Shown here: positions 1 to 9,926 of the stretch, in pieces | Layout: each line of letters begins with the position of its first letter | Position numbering within the stretch: position 1 is the stretch's first letter | Assembly (NCBI GenBank): GCA_015501595.1 | Contig: JADNRX010000716.1 | Span: 1-25,752, forward strand | DNA length: 25,752 bases | Origin: Hymenopellis radicata | Lineage: Eukaryota; Basidiomycota; Agaricomycetes; Agaricales; Physalacriaceae | Direction of reading: 5' to 3' | Made by a program: the position numbers and the translations under genes | Notes under the pieces: generated by a model | Databases searched by the model: none | Seen by the model: the letters and a program-made list of their open reading frames with translations, nothing else | What the model was told of the DNA's origin: nothing

Positions 1-167
1 AGGAGTCTTTTGAGCCGCTTCCTGTATGCAGCACATCGATGCTGGCGTCGTTGTTGTTGGACCTCCAAGACAAAGGTCTTGAAGTTTCCTGGACGATGGA
101 GTCGGAAGACGTGTTGAAGGAAGGACGGGAATATAGACACGCTTCTTGTAATTTCTTTCCGCGTTAA
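1..167 (+). pseudogene. 3' end of an F-box protein gene (second copy, cut by the window edge)
   Basis: The first 167 bases translate without interruption to a TAA at 165-167. They match the C-terminal tail of the complete F-box protein at 13175-14800, sharing LLLDLQDKGLEVSWTMESED. The start lies beyond the window. The last residues differ: this copy has lost one base near 140 (agacacgc here, agacagcgc there), so it ends YRHASCNFFPR instead of YRQRFL. The homology continues past the stop to about 300, so the two loci share 3' flank as well. Whether the full copy is functional cannot be seen; the frameshift changes only the last few residues. It lies in tandem upstream of the F-box/WD copy at 599. 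Confidence 0.75.
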
Positions 168-598
168 CGATCTCATTGACCACAAATATGTCATTTTCTC
201 CTTTGCTCAACGCAGTCGCTCTGTAGGACAGGTATGACTCGATTCTGTCCCCACTACACAGCGTCGTACTGACCGTTCCATCCTTTGAACTGTCGACCAA
301 ATACTAGAGGAATCACTGTGGATCGATCACTGCGCGCTCTTACGACGGTCACGACAGAGTACAAGCGGCGTGGACGATATAATGTATACATAGACTGAAC
401 AAGGTCAAATGTCAAAGTCATATGTAAGATCTTCTTCGAAGCCTACAGGGCAGCATGTGGTGAATGAAGAGATATCCCTTCCCATGGTTAAGTGATGATG
501 GTGGTGGTTAAGCTCGAAGCGGCGCTCGAACACATTCGGCAACTCAATCGCCGAAGGCTATATCCGAATATAACCGAAGCGCCCTCTCTACAACCATC
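168..598. other. Intergenic stretch with a duplication junction
   Basis: No gene was found. Bases 168-300 resemble the 3' flank of the F-box gene at 13034-13174 in reverse. From about 323 the sequence instead matches the reverse of 19366-19818, upstream of the right F-box/WD gene and esterase C. The switch of partner near 300-323 marks the outer end of the left inverted-repeat arm. Compared with the right arm, about 180 bases are missing near 372-400. The ATG cluster at 493-499 is not a likely start: an indel at 522-535 puts it in a different frame from the right-arm copy. Confidence 0.6.
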
Positions 599-1980
599 AT
601 GGGCTGCACTTTAGATAAAACTGCCCGAGGATTTATCAATTCTAGTTCTCAGTTTCCTTGAAGTTCCTGAGATACTCATTCCTCCGCGAGGTAGGTCCCG
701 ACAAGCATATCCCACTTCAATGCTCACCAGGCTCAAGCCTAGACCTCCAGACGTCTTCATGACATTTCCACACTCCACATCGTCTGGATCAATGCCTCTC
801 AAAATGCGGTTTTCCCTTGCCCTGATGGCCAGGATCTCGAGCAGCATACGCGCCGATGCTACCGCGTCACATCCAAATGGCGATCCGGAAGACTAGATTT
901 GACAACCCAGACTGAATTTCATGGCACACTCAGCACGTCCATAACCGAAGTCCGGTTCTTTAGGGAGAACTGGATATTGACTGTGGCGAATGCTATATGG
1001 TCGGTTCTGACCATCTGGGATTGGAAGTCGGGAATCAAACGCAGCGAGTGGTCGCCTCAAAGGATCCGTCTTCAATGGGCCGCTTACTCTGAATGCCAAT
1101 CCAGATGCAGTCGCATGTGCTGCTATCCTCACCAGTCAGCTCAATGGGTGTGCGTCTTCTGGGCCGCCCAAACACAGCTAATATAATGTCCCACAGACCT
1201 CAACATATTGTTCTGCTTGCTCTCGATGACGCTGGGCGATTAACCAGCATCCTAGAGATTCCAACCACCTTACGACCAATAGCATTGCACGGGACGCGTC
1301 TCGCTCTCTGCGACGACGCGCGCATTACCACCATTCACGATTATGAATTAGGAACAACCGTGTGCCTCGACTCTCCTCTAGTACACGGCGTCGACCACTG
1401 CATTGACGTGGTGTTCGCGCCTTTCCACCTTCTCATTGTCCGGGCCCGGTCAATAGCGCTCTTCCATTATCCCTCGGGCGACCTGATCGCCATACATTCA
1501 TTTGGGTGGGTCGACGGTGCCAGCGTCTCGTATAACCAACACACAAACGTGATATCTCTTCTTATCCGGCACCAAAGTGATAATCCGTGGACGGCTGATG
1601 TGAGCACCCTTCAACTGCACAATATCTTCCCGACAAACGACGGCGCGGGTTTCATTTTCCCGCCAGTCGCCGCTGCTGGCATCTCATCGCCGCGCGGAGC
1701 CCTTCGCTGCCCCGATGTCGTGCTCGGGCGTTATGGCACCGCCGTCTGGATCAGCCCCCAGGAGCGCACTATGGTTGTTGATGAGGCCTCGGATTTACTT
1801 TCAAAGGAAACCCTCGTTGCTGCCGCGTTCCCGGGCCCGTTGAATGTCGATTCTAGTGTCACAGCAGTGAAGATGTGTACGAATTCATTGAACAACTGGA
1901 CGGCGCTGGACTATGATGAAGAGCACGGTCGAGTTGCTCTTGGGTCTAGCTTTGGGAAGGTTACAGTGCTGCAGTTATAG
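599..1980 (+). pseudogene. F-box/WD-like gene, left-arm copy, frameshifted
   Basis: This is the mirror copy of the intact gene at 17988-19365. The start is ATG at 599 (MGCT). Introns at 691-742 and 1148-1196 match those of the right copy. Two single-base insertions break the frame: an extra A near 616-619 (tagataaaac against tagataaac), inside the F-box, and an extra A near 1059-1061 (cctcaaagga against cctcaagga). The truncated third copy at 12634-13003 also lacks the second insertion, so the left copy is the derived one. The 3' exon (1197-1980) is open. Outside one 12-residue segment I count 11 amino-acid differences from the right copy over about 260 residues. In that segment the left copy keeps GTAVWISPQER, which is probably ancestral. 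An assembly error could mimic the insertions. Confidence 0.75.
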
Positions 1981-2243
1981 TAAGGATGCATGTGCAGATT
2001 GGCATGACGGTTGTCGCCGTGGCGGGGGTAGGACGCGGGCATAGTTGATGTGATTCTGTGGGGGAAAATGTGCATGGTGGACGGCGTCCCATTGGGATTC
2101 CATGATTCGACCTTCCTACCAAAGGTGATTCCCGCATTTGAGAGAATATCGCCCGAGAACCTCAGTAAATGCTCGTTGTCGAAGAGAAGATGGTTTGAAA
2201 ACATTTTAGACATCCCTAGGATACCGCGTTGTTCTCTTGATCC

Positions 2244-4566
2244 CTACTGTCCGGTCTGTGCCGCCACACTCTCCCAAAACCTGCATGTCTTTAAGCAAGA
2301 AATAGGTCGACTTTCAACGTGAATACTTACGCGCATCTCCTCAACAACGAAGCAGAAGTACTGAATGGCTCGATTAACGGTTCTCCGTCCTCCGTTCTAT
2401 TGAACATCATCTCGGTCTTTTTGCCTGTGACCTTGTACCGATCCCAAGCAGGTATAATCGTCGGCTCGAACGTGTCTGCGGGATTCAGAGTCGACGCGAA
2501 TCCTGGGAAGGATGCAGCGAACGCTGTGACAAAGTCTGTGTTGTTGAACGGAGGTCCATTCAGGAGTCTGGGCGGTAAATGAGACGTGCGCCTGCTTGGA
2601 CGCAAATCAAAGAACTGACGAAGGGAAGTAGAAGACTACGTCAAGCCCATGCGTCCCAGGCGGTATGGCGAATTTAGCCTGTTCAGTCAGCGTGTTAAAA
2701 CGATGCGCTTTATGTACGCTTACCTTGAACGCGTGCCCATCAAAAGCTTTGAGGAGGAAATACGACGGGCATACGAAGACGGCTAATACAAGCATCAGCG
2801 TCACTTGCGCGTCCTCACATATGAACGACCTACAATCACTCATAATCGATACGACCTGATCAAACGCGCTTCCCAAGCCGGCACGAGAGTATACAGCAGC
2901 ACCCGCCTTCACATTTTTGTCACTCAGCTTCGGATACAATTCCCGGAGATAATCCGCCACAACAGCCGAGTCTGAGATATTTGGGTCCACGTATAACAGC
3001 CCTTCGTTGGCGTTTGTCACTGCGTATAACATGTCCTGTAAACCACAGAGTCAGCCTCAGATACGTTCAGTCAGAATGAGGCACCCACCCCGTTGAGTTT
3101 TCGCTGACACAAAGCCTCGCTCGGTCGCTGAGTGATGAACGTTCCGTCGACTACTGGATTGAACACGAACGTCCCGTAGAAGCCCCGGGTAACGACTGCA
3201 GTGTTGACGGCTTGGAGAATCGCGGTATCGATGTGCCGAAGACAATTCAACGCGTCTTTTTCTGTTGAACAGCTGCAGAAGGTTTGTAGTGAAGTACTTG
3301 ATGCAACAGATAAATCAACGTACTTCGCGCGAGTGACAACTTCAGAATACAATTGCTAACAGAATGGTTAGCTTTCACATCGAAGATACCTGCGCACCCA
3401 CCTCCGGGATCGCATCGTTGTACTGATACTGGGACGGCAAGAAGGTAGAGCTCGTAATAGCCCCTCTGAAAAGAGCCGGCGAGGTGCGACCGCCATTGGC
3501 TACAACATGCTGGAGGACAGACCCAGCTCCTGAGAATCCAGACCATCAGAACTTGGCAAATCAGTAGGAAAGGCACTGGAGAAGCACACCTGCTGATTCA
3601 CCCCAAATCGTAACTTGCGCAGGATCACCTCCGAATTTCTCAATCTTGAGAAATGTCAGCAAGTTCCTAAGATGATCAATCACGAAGATGTACTTACATG
3701 CTTTTGAACCCATCGCAGCGCATATTGTTGATCAACTGTAAGCAAAGATCAGCTTCTTTTGCATCTTACAGTATAGGACTTTCTACTCACGTAAACCAGC
3801 GTTCAGCACTCCGTCGTCCTTAACCGCTTGGCCCGCAAGGAAGCCAAAAAGCCCAAGCCGGTATTGGATGATGACAGTCAGAACACTATAGCCAGAGCCG
3901 CGGATGAGGTCGTCCCCAGGAAGACTACCGTTCCCTCTCGTGTAGCTGGACGCTTGGTGGTCAACGAAACAAAGAATATGTGTCGAAAGGTACAGTCTTA
4001 CCCTCCCCCATGGATGAAGACAAGGATCGGTAAGCGATCCGTGACATTCCCTGGGAGCAGTTGTCCGGGTATGTAGACGCTGAAAGGTGTCATTCGCTGA
4101 GCTTTGACTGGTTCTGAAGAAAGGACGAGCGCTTACTTGAGAGAAAGACAATCCTCCGAAATACCATCGCGTCGTCACGCTTGACTTTCGAGGAGGTGGC
4201 CGATGTAACGCTTACACTACCGCCCTTGTACGGATTAGTTTCACTAATTCCATTATTGGTCGCTGGACACGCCGGACCCAACATGGTCGCGTTCTGAACC
4301 TCGGCCACCTCGACGGGGGCCTGCGGCTCGCGCCATCTCAAAGCACCTAACAGATGTCTGGTATTAACGCGTCAAATGGCGAGAGCTGGCTGTATCTCAC
4401 CAATGGGAGTAGCAGCATAGCGAATACCCCGGAAACGAGTAATGTTTGTGCTGGAGGAGAAGGCGCCTTGGTACTTTGCATACCCAAGGTCGACAATAGG
4501 ACTGGCGTCTTGTGCCCAGGAGCCTTGCGCGAAGAGCAGACAGAAAGCCAGCAAACGATGATACAT
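2244..4566 (-). pseudogene. Type-B carboxylesterase A, left-arm copy, one frameshift
   Basis: This is the mirror copy of esterase B (15267-17575), with the same 13 intron positions. The start is ATG at 4566, followed by a signal peptide (MYHRLLAFCLLFAQGSWAQ); the stop is TAG at 2246-2244. The oxyanion loop HGGGY, nucleophile elbow GESAG, acid loop TNANEGLLY and histidine motif THGLDVVFYF are all present. A single-base deletion near 4165-4172 (gacgacgcgatgg against gacgacgccgatggg in B) shifts the frame in exon 2, before every catalytic residue. The remaining exons stay open, so the damage looks recent. Apart from this base the acid loop is closer to the family consensus than in B. It converges on the F-box/WD copy 3' end. 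Confidence 0.8.
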
Positions 4567-4893
4567 GACTGACGAAGTGTCCAGTTCCCACCCCTCACGT
4601 ACCTTATAACTGTTGGCAGTGTAGCCTCAGAGAAGAGTGATCAACTGACGAGCACACCGATTGATCGTTCATGATGCTGATGTTGATACCCCGAACCATC
4701 TGTGATGCATCACTTCTGTATTTCGCGTCTGTGCCAGTACAAAACTTCGCCTACGAAAACCTGATGTGTAGCAGGCTCCTCAACGACCCGTTGATGTGCT
4801 CACTCTCTTAGCTTCAAATGCCATCGACGGCTGGTTTAGGAGCGTGGATTTGTAGTGTATATCTGCATGAGTAGAGAAAATAGCACATCTGTC
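4567..4893 (-). promoter_or_regulatory. Promoter of esterase A and inner end of the left arm
   Basis: Reading towards the esterase A start, a TATA-like element (tataag) lies at 4603-4608, about 40 bases upstream of the ATG, with matching sequence before esterase B. A palindromic GATGCATC lies near 4703-4710. Similarity to the right arm ends near 4735. From there to the rhomboid stop codon nothing gene-like was found. Confidence 0.5.
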
Positions 4894-6314
4894 CTAACGC
4901 TTCTCATTCGGAACCGCAACGGGCGCCATGACCGACCTCAAACCCGTCCAGAACGTCGGCCCGAGCATGTAGTACGCGACGCCAAACGCGGCACCTCCCA
5001 GATGTGCGTAGTGGTCGAAGAAGCGCCATCCGCGAAGGATACCGATGAAATCGAGAAGAACCAAGCCGCCAACACCCCACTGGATGTTGATGGGGTAGGA
5101 CGGCGGTATGCTTAGCGCTATCTGGCTGGTGGGGTATGCGAGTGCGGTCAATGTGAGACAAGAATATATTGCGCCGGATGCGCCGAGAGAGGGCACGATG
5201 GTCGGAGCGGCTTTGGCAGTTGTAGAGGCGGCAGCTCCTGTGGCTGTCGAGGAGACCGCGGCGGCCCATGTGTCGGTGACTTTTGGAACGTTTGTGGGGG
5301 AGGCGAGGTGGGCGACGAGGCGAGGATATCGTATTTTACAGGCGATGACATGGGAGACGAAGGCGGAGAATGTACCAGCTAGGAACAACATTAGTGGGTA
5401 GTAAGAGAAAAGAAGTAATGATCACCTGTCAAGTAGAAGGCGGCAAAATGGAAGTAGGGCGTAGCTTCGAGCTGGCCCTCAGGTGCGGCTTTAGCTTGAG
5501 AGGTGTTTAAATATGCGGCTGCAGACGCGCCAAAGCCTTCGAGCGCCAGACAATTGAATAACAGATGCAGAAATGAACGATGACTATAACAGTATTAAAA
5601 GCGGCGACACATAATAACAAAGAACATCTCACCTGAACACGCTTGTTATCATTGTGAACGACAGCCCAGACAATGGGTTGTGCGTAAAGTTGCGAACCAT
5701 GTATGGTTCGAAGCGGCGGAATTGCCATGCAATGTACACGCCGGCGTTGAGCAGACATATCGTCCAACACAGGCGTTTCCCGTCCGAAGCATCTGCGTAG
5801 GGCTGCGCTACGGCCAAGTACGCGCCGACGAGCCACGGCCTAATCAACCCAGGCATCGAGGCGACATTTTCCTGAAAGCGGGCAAAATGTGCTCGCAGTC
5901 CCTGCAGGACATTCAGTACTTGTTCGCCACATTCGCCCAGGGAACGCACCTTGACCAACTCGACTTGCTGTGCCCGCCGGAGGTCCACATTTGTGATCGT
6001 CGCACCCCAGCGCGTGGCCGACGTCAACCTCTGCGTCCATATTTCCGTTTCCAAATTGGTGCGGAATGAAGCATATGTGAAGACCGTCGCCGAGCCCAAT
6101 AACAGAAACTGTCGTCTCCCTAAATTTATTTTATTACAATTGTGCTCTGTAAACGCACCACCAGCTGGTTCGTTATTGACGGAGGGGCGAGCTCGAGGCT
6201 AGACGCCCCTTTTGAGCGCCACGGGAGCTTGACGCTCGATATGAAGCTGCGCGTCGGAGCATGGCGCAGATGGAGGAGGCGAGGCAGGCGATGCCGCGAA
6301 AAGGAAGAAAGCAT
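4894..6314 (-). CDS. PCP1: Mitochondrial rhomboid protease (Pcp1/PARL type)
   Basis: This is an intramembrane serine protease of the rhomboid family, in yeast the inner-membrane enzyme that processes Mgm1 and Ccp1. Four exons were joined by frame and splice sites: 6314-6162, 6108-5633, 5583-5426 and 5378-4894, with introns of 53, 49 and 47 nt. They give 423 codons and a phase-consistent frame. The N-terminus (MLSSFSRHRLPRLLHLRHAP) is rich in Arg, Ser and Leu with no acidic residues, like a mitochondrial presequence. Hydrophobic segments follow. HRSFLHLLFN is the conserved rhomboid HxxxLH region. The nucleophile is Ser330 in GASGAIYS and the catalytic His is H388 in HYAHLGGAAFG. Both catalytic residues are present and no damage is visible. 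The gene is divergent to the methyltransferase gene. The mitochondrial location is inferred from the presequence and family. Confidence 0.88.
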
Positions 6315-6391
6315 GTCAACAGCGATCAACAACTCTGCTCCTCCACCGTGACGCGTTGCCCGGCTGGGCGAATACGACTTTCATCGGCAGC
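6315..6391. promoter_or_regulatory. Short bidirectional promoter between rhomboid and methyltransferase genes
   Basis: The inferred ATGs of the two divergent genes are only 77 bases apart, so both must be driven from this interval or from within each other's 5' parts. No clear TATA box was seen. The exact start of the methyltransferase gene is the weaker of the two. Confidence 0.4.
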
Positions 6392-7483
6392 ATGGACGAT
6401 GCCGAGTCCTCTGTGCGATCATGGGGCGCTGTTAGACTGGGAGAAGATGCGCTGCGTGTCCTGGATGCGGATGAAGAAGTTAATCTCGCGCCTCTTGTCG
6501 AGTTCTCGTTCTAAACCGAATGCAGGTGATCTTGTTGTACTCTGACCGAGACGTCGAGACGTCGACAGAAAACTTTCGTGGTCTGGGACATGTGGACTCG
6601 CAGCAGAACGTTCTGTCAATTGACCTCGAGCTTACACCGAGAAATAAATCGAACATTGGATCTGGTCATCGCGGAAGATCTGCGAAAAAGCATACCAAAA
6701 CGGCGAAGCCACAAGGAAAGACGATCTCTCTACAAATCGCACAGGACGTTACCGCTCTGCGCAGTCGCGCCGGTGACACAGGGAGCATCGTGTGGAAAGC
6801 AAGGTGCGCTGTACTTTTCATCAAGAGCTAGGGAACTGATTTCTACTTAGCGTTGATTTTGCGCGCCTTGTTCTGCAGCAAATGAACTACGGTCTTCCTG
6901 CAGAATCTCTCCTCGTCAAGGAGCGCCTCGATGAACTGACTGTATTGGAACTTGGGTATATTTTCCTCAAACACGCGCCAAGCCTTCCCTAATTGTCTCT
7001 AGTGCTGGTACTGGTATACTTGCACTTCTACTTCACTCCTGCTTCAAGAAATACATCGCTACAGACACCGCTGCTATGCTACATCTCCTTAACAAGAATC
7101 TCGCTCACAAAGACAACGTATATGTATCTGAACTTGATTGGGTCACTCTACTCTCCACTCCCCCACGTTTACGACCTCGAGCATTTGACTTTCCCACACT
7201 CGACTTGATATTCGCCGTGGATTGCGTCTATAATCCCTCGCTCATGCCGGCTTTCGTGGAGACTATTGATTACCTTTGCGCAGTTGATCTCACGACCGTT
7301 GTAGTCGTCATAGAACTGCGCGACGAAGGTGCGGTGACGGCGATGTTTGAGCTGTGGTTGGCTCAAGGGAATTGGGAGATCTGGAGGGTTGGCCGAAGCA
7401 ATGGATTGGGAAAACCTTACGCGGTTTGGGCGGCTAGGAAGACGAAGGAGAAGATAGATACAAAGGGTAGGCGTCTCATTTGA
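6392..7483 (+). CDS. METTL21/EFM-type protein lysine methyltransferase (Methyltransf_16 family)
   Basis: This is a SAM-dependent methyltransferase of the seven-beta-strand class that modifies lysines in elongation factors, chaperones or related proteins. Exons are 6392-6478, 6526-6803, 6851-6955 and 7003-7483. All three introns are 47 nt, and the model gives 316 aa in phase. The N-terminal region ends in TALRSRAGDTGSIVWKAS, the conserved Gly/Trp block before the SAM fold. Motif I is split by the last intron and reads ELGAGTGIL. YIATDT provides the acidic ribose contact, VSELDW is motif II and FAVDCVYNPS is the post-II motif. The start is uncertain: an in-frame TGA at 6242-6244 and no other ATG before 6392 favour it, unless there is an upstream exon. 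The substrate cannot be told from sequence. EFM6-like or VCP-KMT-like are both possible. Confidence 0.85.
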
Positions 7484-7677
7484 CTCTGAATTTGTTGATC
7501 CTCATCCCATTTTCAGATATATAGCATGCTTGTATTGAGAAGCGCAGTTCAACTTCTTGCATGGAATACCGCGCTTGCTTGAAAGTAATCATTGACGATC
7601 ATTTCTTCAAAGTTTGTTTCCGGAGAGGTTATATAGATGGAGGAGAAATCGTCGACCACCCTTGCAAGTCTTTCAAA

Positions 7678-8286
7678 ATGGCACGCACCAAGCAATCCGC
7701 TCGCAAGTCCACTGGAGGTACATAACCGTTGCTCTGGGATTTATACCGTTACTAATTTGCAGCAACAGGTAAACCTCCTACCTTCAGGAGACCGTTACTC
7801 AATAATGCCCACAACACGCAAAGATCAGTGAAGACGGTTAGCCGCAACGTATGCGCCATGTCTTTGTCTCGTCTCCTTGAAGTTGACGTTCATACAAGAC
7901 TTCCTGGGCTCAACATCAGACCGACCGACCCCGCCGTTTTCGCCCCGGCCAAGTCGCACTTCGGCAGATACGCCAGTACCAAAGTTCCACTGAGCTGCTC
8001 ATCCGTAGGCTCCCGTTCCAGCGCCTCGTTCGTGAAATTGCCCAGGAGTTGATGGTAGGTCCACTTGTGTTATCTGATGGCATCTTCTGATCCACGTCCT
8101 TGGCAGTACTTCCCCGGTCTACGTTTCCAAAGTTCCGCGCTCAACGCCCTGCAAGAAGCAGCCGAGGCATTCCTAGTTGAATTGTTCGAGGCGGCGAACA
8201 TGGCGGCAATCCACGCCAAGCGTGTCACGATAATGCCCAGAGACATGTTGCTTGTAAAGCGCATTCGTGGTCCCACATTTTATTAG
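7678..8286 (+). CDS. CSE4: Histone H3 variant, probable centromeric CENP-A (Cse4/Cnp1)
   Basis: This is a histone-fold protein of the H3 family. Exons are 7678-7717, 7769-7848, 7899-8054 and 8107-8286 (introns of 51, 50 and 52 nt), giving 151 aa. The tail starts exactly like H3 ([15 protein letters not shown]), then diverges completely up to [17 protein letters not shown]. The core includes [18 protein letters not shown]. Loop 1 reads ELMYFPG where canonical H3 has DFKTD, so it is two residues longer. Helix 2 has [15 protein letters not shown], and the end is [17 protein letters not shown] longer loop 1, the EAAEAFL sequence and a divergent tail are CENP-A hallmarks. The protein is longer than the usual 136-residue H3. 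The loop length depends on the third intron's splice sites (ATG|GTAGGT and GGCAG|TAC), which are good matches. Intron 1 has a second possible acceptor 6 nt upstream. A divergent H3 that is not centromeric remains possible. Confidence 0.82.
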
Positions 8287-8382
8287 GCTCATCCATCTAC
8301 CATGTATGCTGTACTTTTGTAATTCTAAGCTTGTCGTCCGTCGGTTGAATTTATGGAAAAGCTGTGTGTGTCGGACTCAGAT

Positions 8383-8903
8383 ACTGGACGACTTCCCGTA
8401 ACATTTAGAAAGCTAGATTATCTTCTAAATGTCAGATGATTGGAACTCCGCAATTTAGGAAACCAGACATGCAAACCGTAAGCCAATCTAGAAAAGATGG
8501 CAATTCGACACGATAAACCTCCTGCCGCGGCTGCCGACGTCTTAATCCCTTAAGGAAATCTCGAAAACAGCTCGAAAACGACGTGTTCTTGACTCGGAGG
8601 TAGGTTGCTTGTCAAGGATGCCTTTGGCCATGATTTTGAGCTCACGGTGTGAAGGGAATGTAAGAAGTGACACACCACTGTGTGTGCCGTGCTTTCGGGG
8701 CACTAACGACGACATCTAGAAAGTAAGTTTTACTCTGGAAGAGGGGGTAGGGGGGTGTCTCCAGACTATAATCTGAAAGCAGCCCACCGCGATAGATTTT
8801 GCGCAGGGAAGCCTGATACCCTGGCGCCGGGCTCGGCAGATTGCCTCTTTCGGTGTTTAGAAAATAATCTATGTTTCTAAATGGTTACGGGAAGTCGTCC
8901 ACT
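8383..8903. mobile_element. Short non-autonomous DNA transposon (MITE-like) with ~47-bp terminal inverted repeats
   Basis: The left end (8385 onwards, TGGACGACTTCCCGTAA) recurs in reverse complement at the right end (up to 8901). The match continues through catttagaaa and tagattat.ttctaaa to about 47 bases, with a handful of mismatches. The direct triplet ACT flanks both ends (8383-8385 and 8901-8903), a possible 3-bp target duplication. Each repeat also contains an internal hairpin (atttagaa...ttctaaat). The interior, about 420 bp, has no transposase reading frame, so any movement would need an enzyme supplied from elsewhere. The superfamily is not assigned. Confidence 0.65.
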
Positions 8904-9045
8904 GGGTGACTTTCCATAACGCTGTGTAGATTAAATTCAATCAAAGGTTGAGAAAAAGCTGTCTTGCCGAGCCCGCCGACCGTCCCAAAGGGTCTTCGGC
9001 GCTGTTCGCTCCACTTTTGATGGCAAAACAGCGTCTTCAGATTTT

Positions 9046-9083
9046 GAGTCTGAAGGAGGGGTGCGCACCCTCCCTCCAGACTC
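9046..9083. repeat. Imperfect hairpin
   Basis: The sequence gagtctgaaggagggg is followed after a short loop by ccctccctccagactc, giving a stem of about 16 bp with a few mismatches. It lies about 140 bp outside the MITE-like element. No poly-U tract follows, so this is not a classical terminator. Confidence 0.45.
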
Positions 9084-9926
9084 AGATGTAACAAAATGAT
9101 AGTTTGCACATCCGAATTCGGCAGAAGGGAGGCGGCATCGCGTCGGCATGCCGTGTTCATATCCCAATGTGGATGTAACGGGCGCCATGACTGCTGCGCC
9201 ACTATTCAACAACATCGCGGTGTTTGCTGGAGCCTGACTGAGCCAGAATGGCCAATACTTTCACCAGAAACAGTGTGAATTCAGCACTGAGGCAATACAA
9301 CAGCTTCCTGCTAGCCAGGTAAACTGGAGAGTTCTTATTTCTTGCGATTGTAGATAAACAGGCTTATGGTTTACATTCCGACTAGATACTCAGGATGATA
9401 ACTATCCCTGACCTGTTTGAAGATGATTTTGAATCTAAAATCGTTATGGAAAGTTATCCACTAATCGATGCTGAATACTGAGGCATAGTAAACACGTTGT
9501 AGTCCCACTTTGACCGATTCCCGAATGTCTGGACAGTGGACACCTCTGACTGCGGTGGCCGAGTCCGCCGTACTCAATTACTGCGGATGTCCGGTAAAGA
9601 TGGAGAGCAAAAGATGAAAGCCAGAAGAGGTCTTTGTCTGCTCATAAACATGGTGCTCAGACTGTCGTAGGCATGTCAGAAACGTTCATCCAAGTACCCG
9701 AGACCTCCTCTTCTTCTTCGGAGAGCAACGGGAATAACCAATGCGATCACGTGTGGATCATCCGAAGGCCGAATACGGAAGCGCAGTTCCTCTTGGCCGG
9801 CGTAATTATTGTTTTGCCCTTGGTCATCTTTTTTTGCTACTCGCTGGGCGACCTACACCGCTTTCTTCTTAAATACTTACTCGTTCATTCATTCACAACC
9901 TATTCCCTTTTCTTCCCCACAACAAT

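Larger units (their letters stand above)
323..4735 (+). repeat. Left arm of a large inverted repeat
   Basis: Read in reverse complement, this segment follows 15095-19818 base for base over long stretches, broken by indels. It contains the F-box/WD copy, the convergent spacer, esterase copy A and A's promoter. Homology ends on the inner side near 4735, just upstream of A's conserved TATA box and GATGCATC region, and on the outer side near 323. The arm is about 300 bp shorter than the right arm, mainly because it lacks about 180 bp near 372-400 and about 150 bp in the convergent spacer. Boundaries were set by eye and may be off by 10-20 bases. Confidence 0.88.
8287..9926. other. Gene-poor stretch with a transposon-like element
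   Basis: No gene could be supported in 1.6 kb. It contains the terminal-inverted-repeat element at 8383-8903 and an imperfect hairpin at 9046-9083. On the minus strand at about 8890-9200 there is an open frame with VGGLGKTAF, similar to a P-loop, that runs into the element's end; too little is left to name a gene. Bases 9600-9926 are probably the aspartic protease promoter. An open frame there (from 9634, best ATG at 9673) has no recognisable domain. Confidence 0.5.

Noticed and set aside
7637..7831. Open frame starting 41 bases before the H3-variant ATG
   Set aside because: It reads through intron 1 in another frame. The MARTKQ start at 7678 matches histone H3 and splices in phase.
9046..9083. 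Hairpin as a transcription terminator
   Set aside because: This is a eukaryotic genome, no T-run follows and no gene ends beside it.
8890..9202. Minus-strand open frame with VGGLGKTAF, resembling a P-loop of an NLR-type protein
   Set aside because: Only one short motif, no Walker B or flanking domain, and the frame runs into the end of the MITE-like element. Too weak to call a gene.
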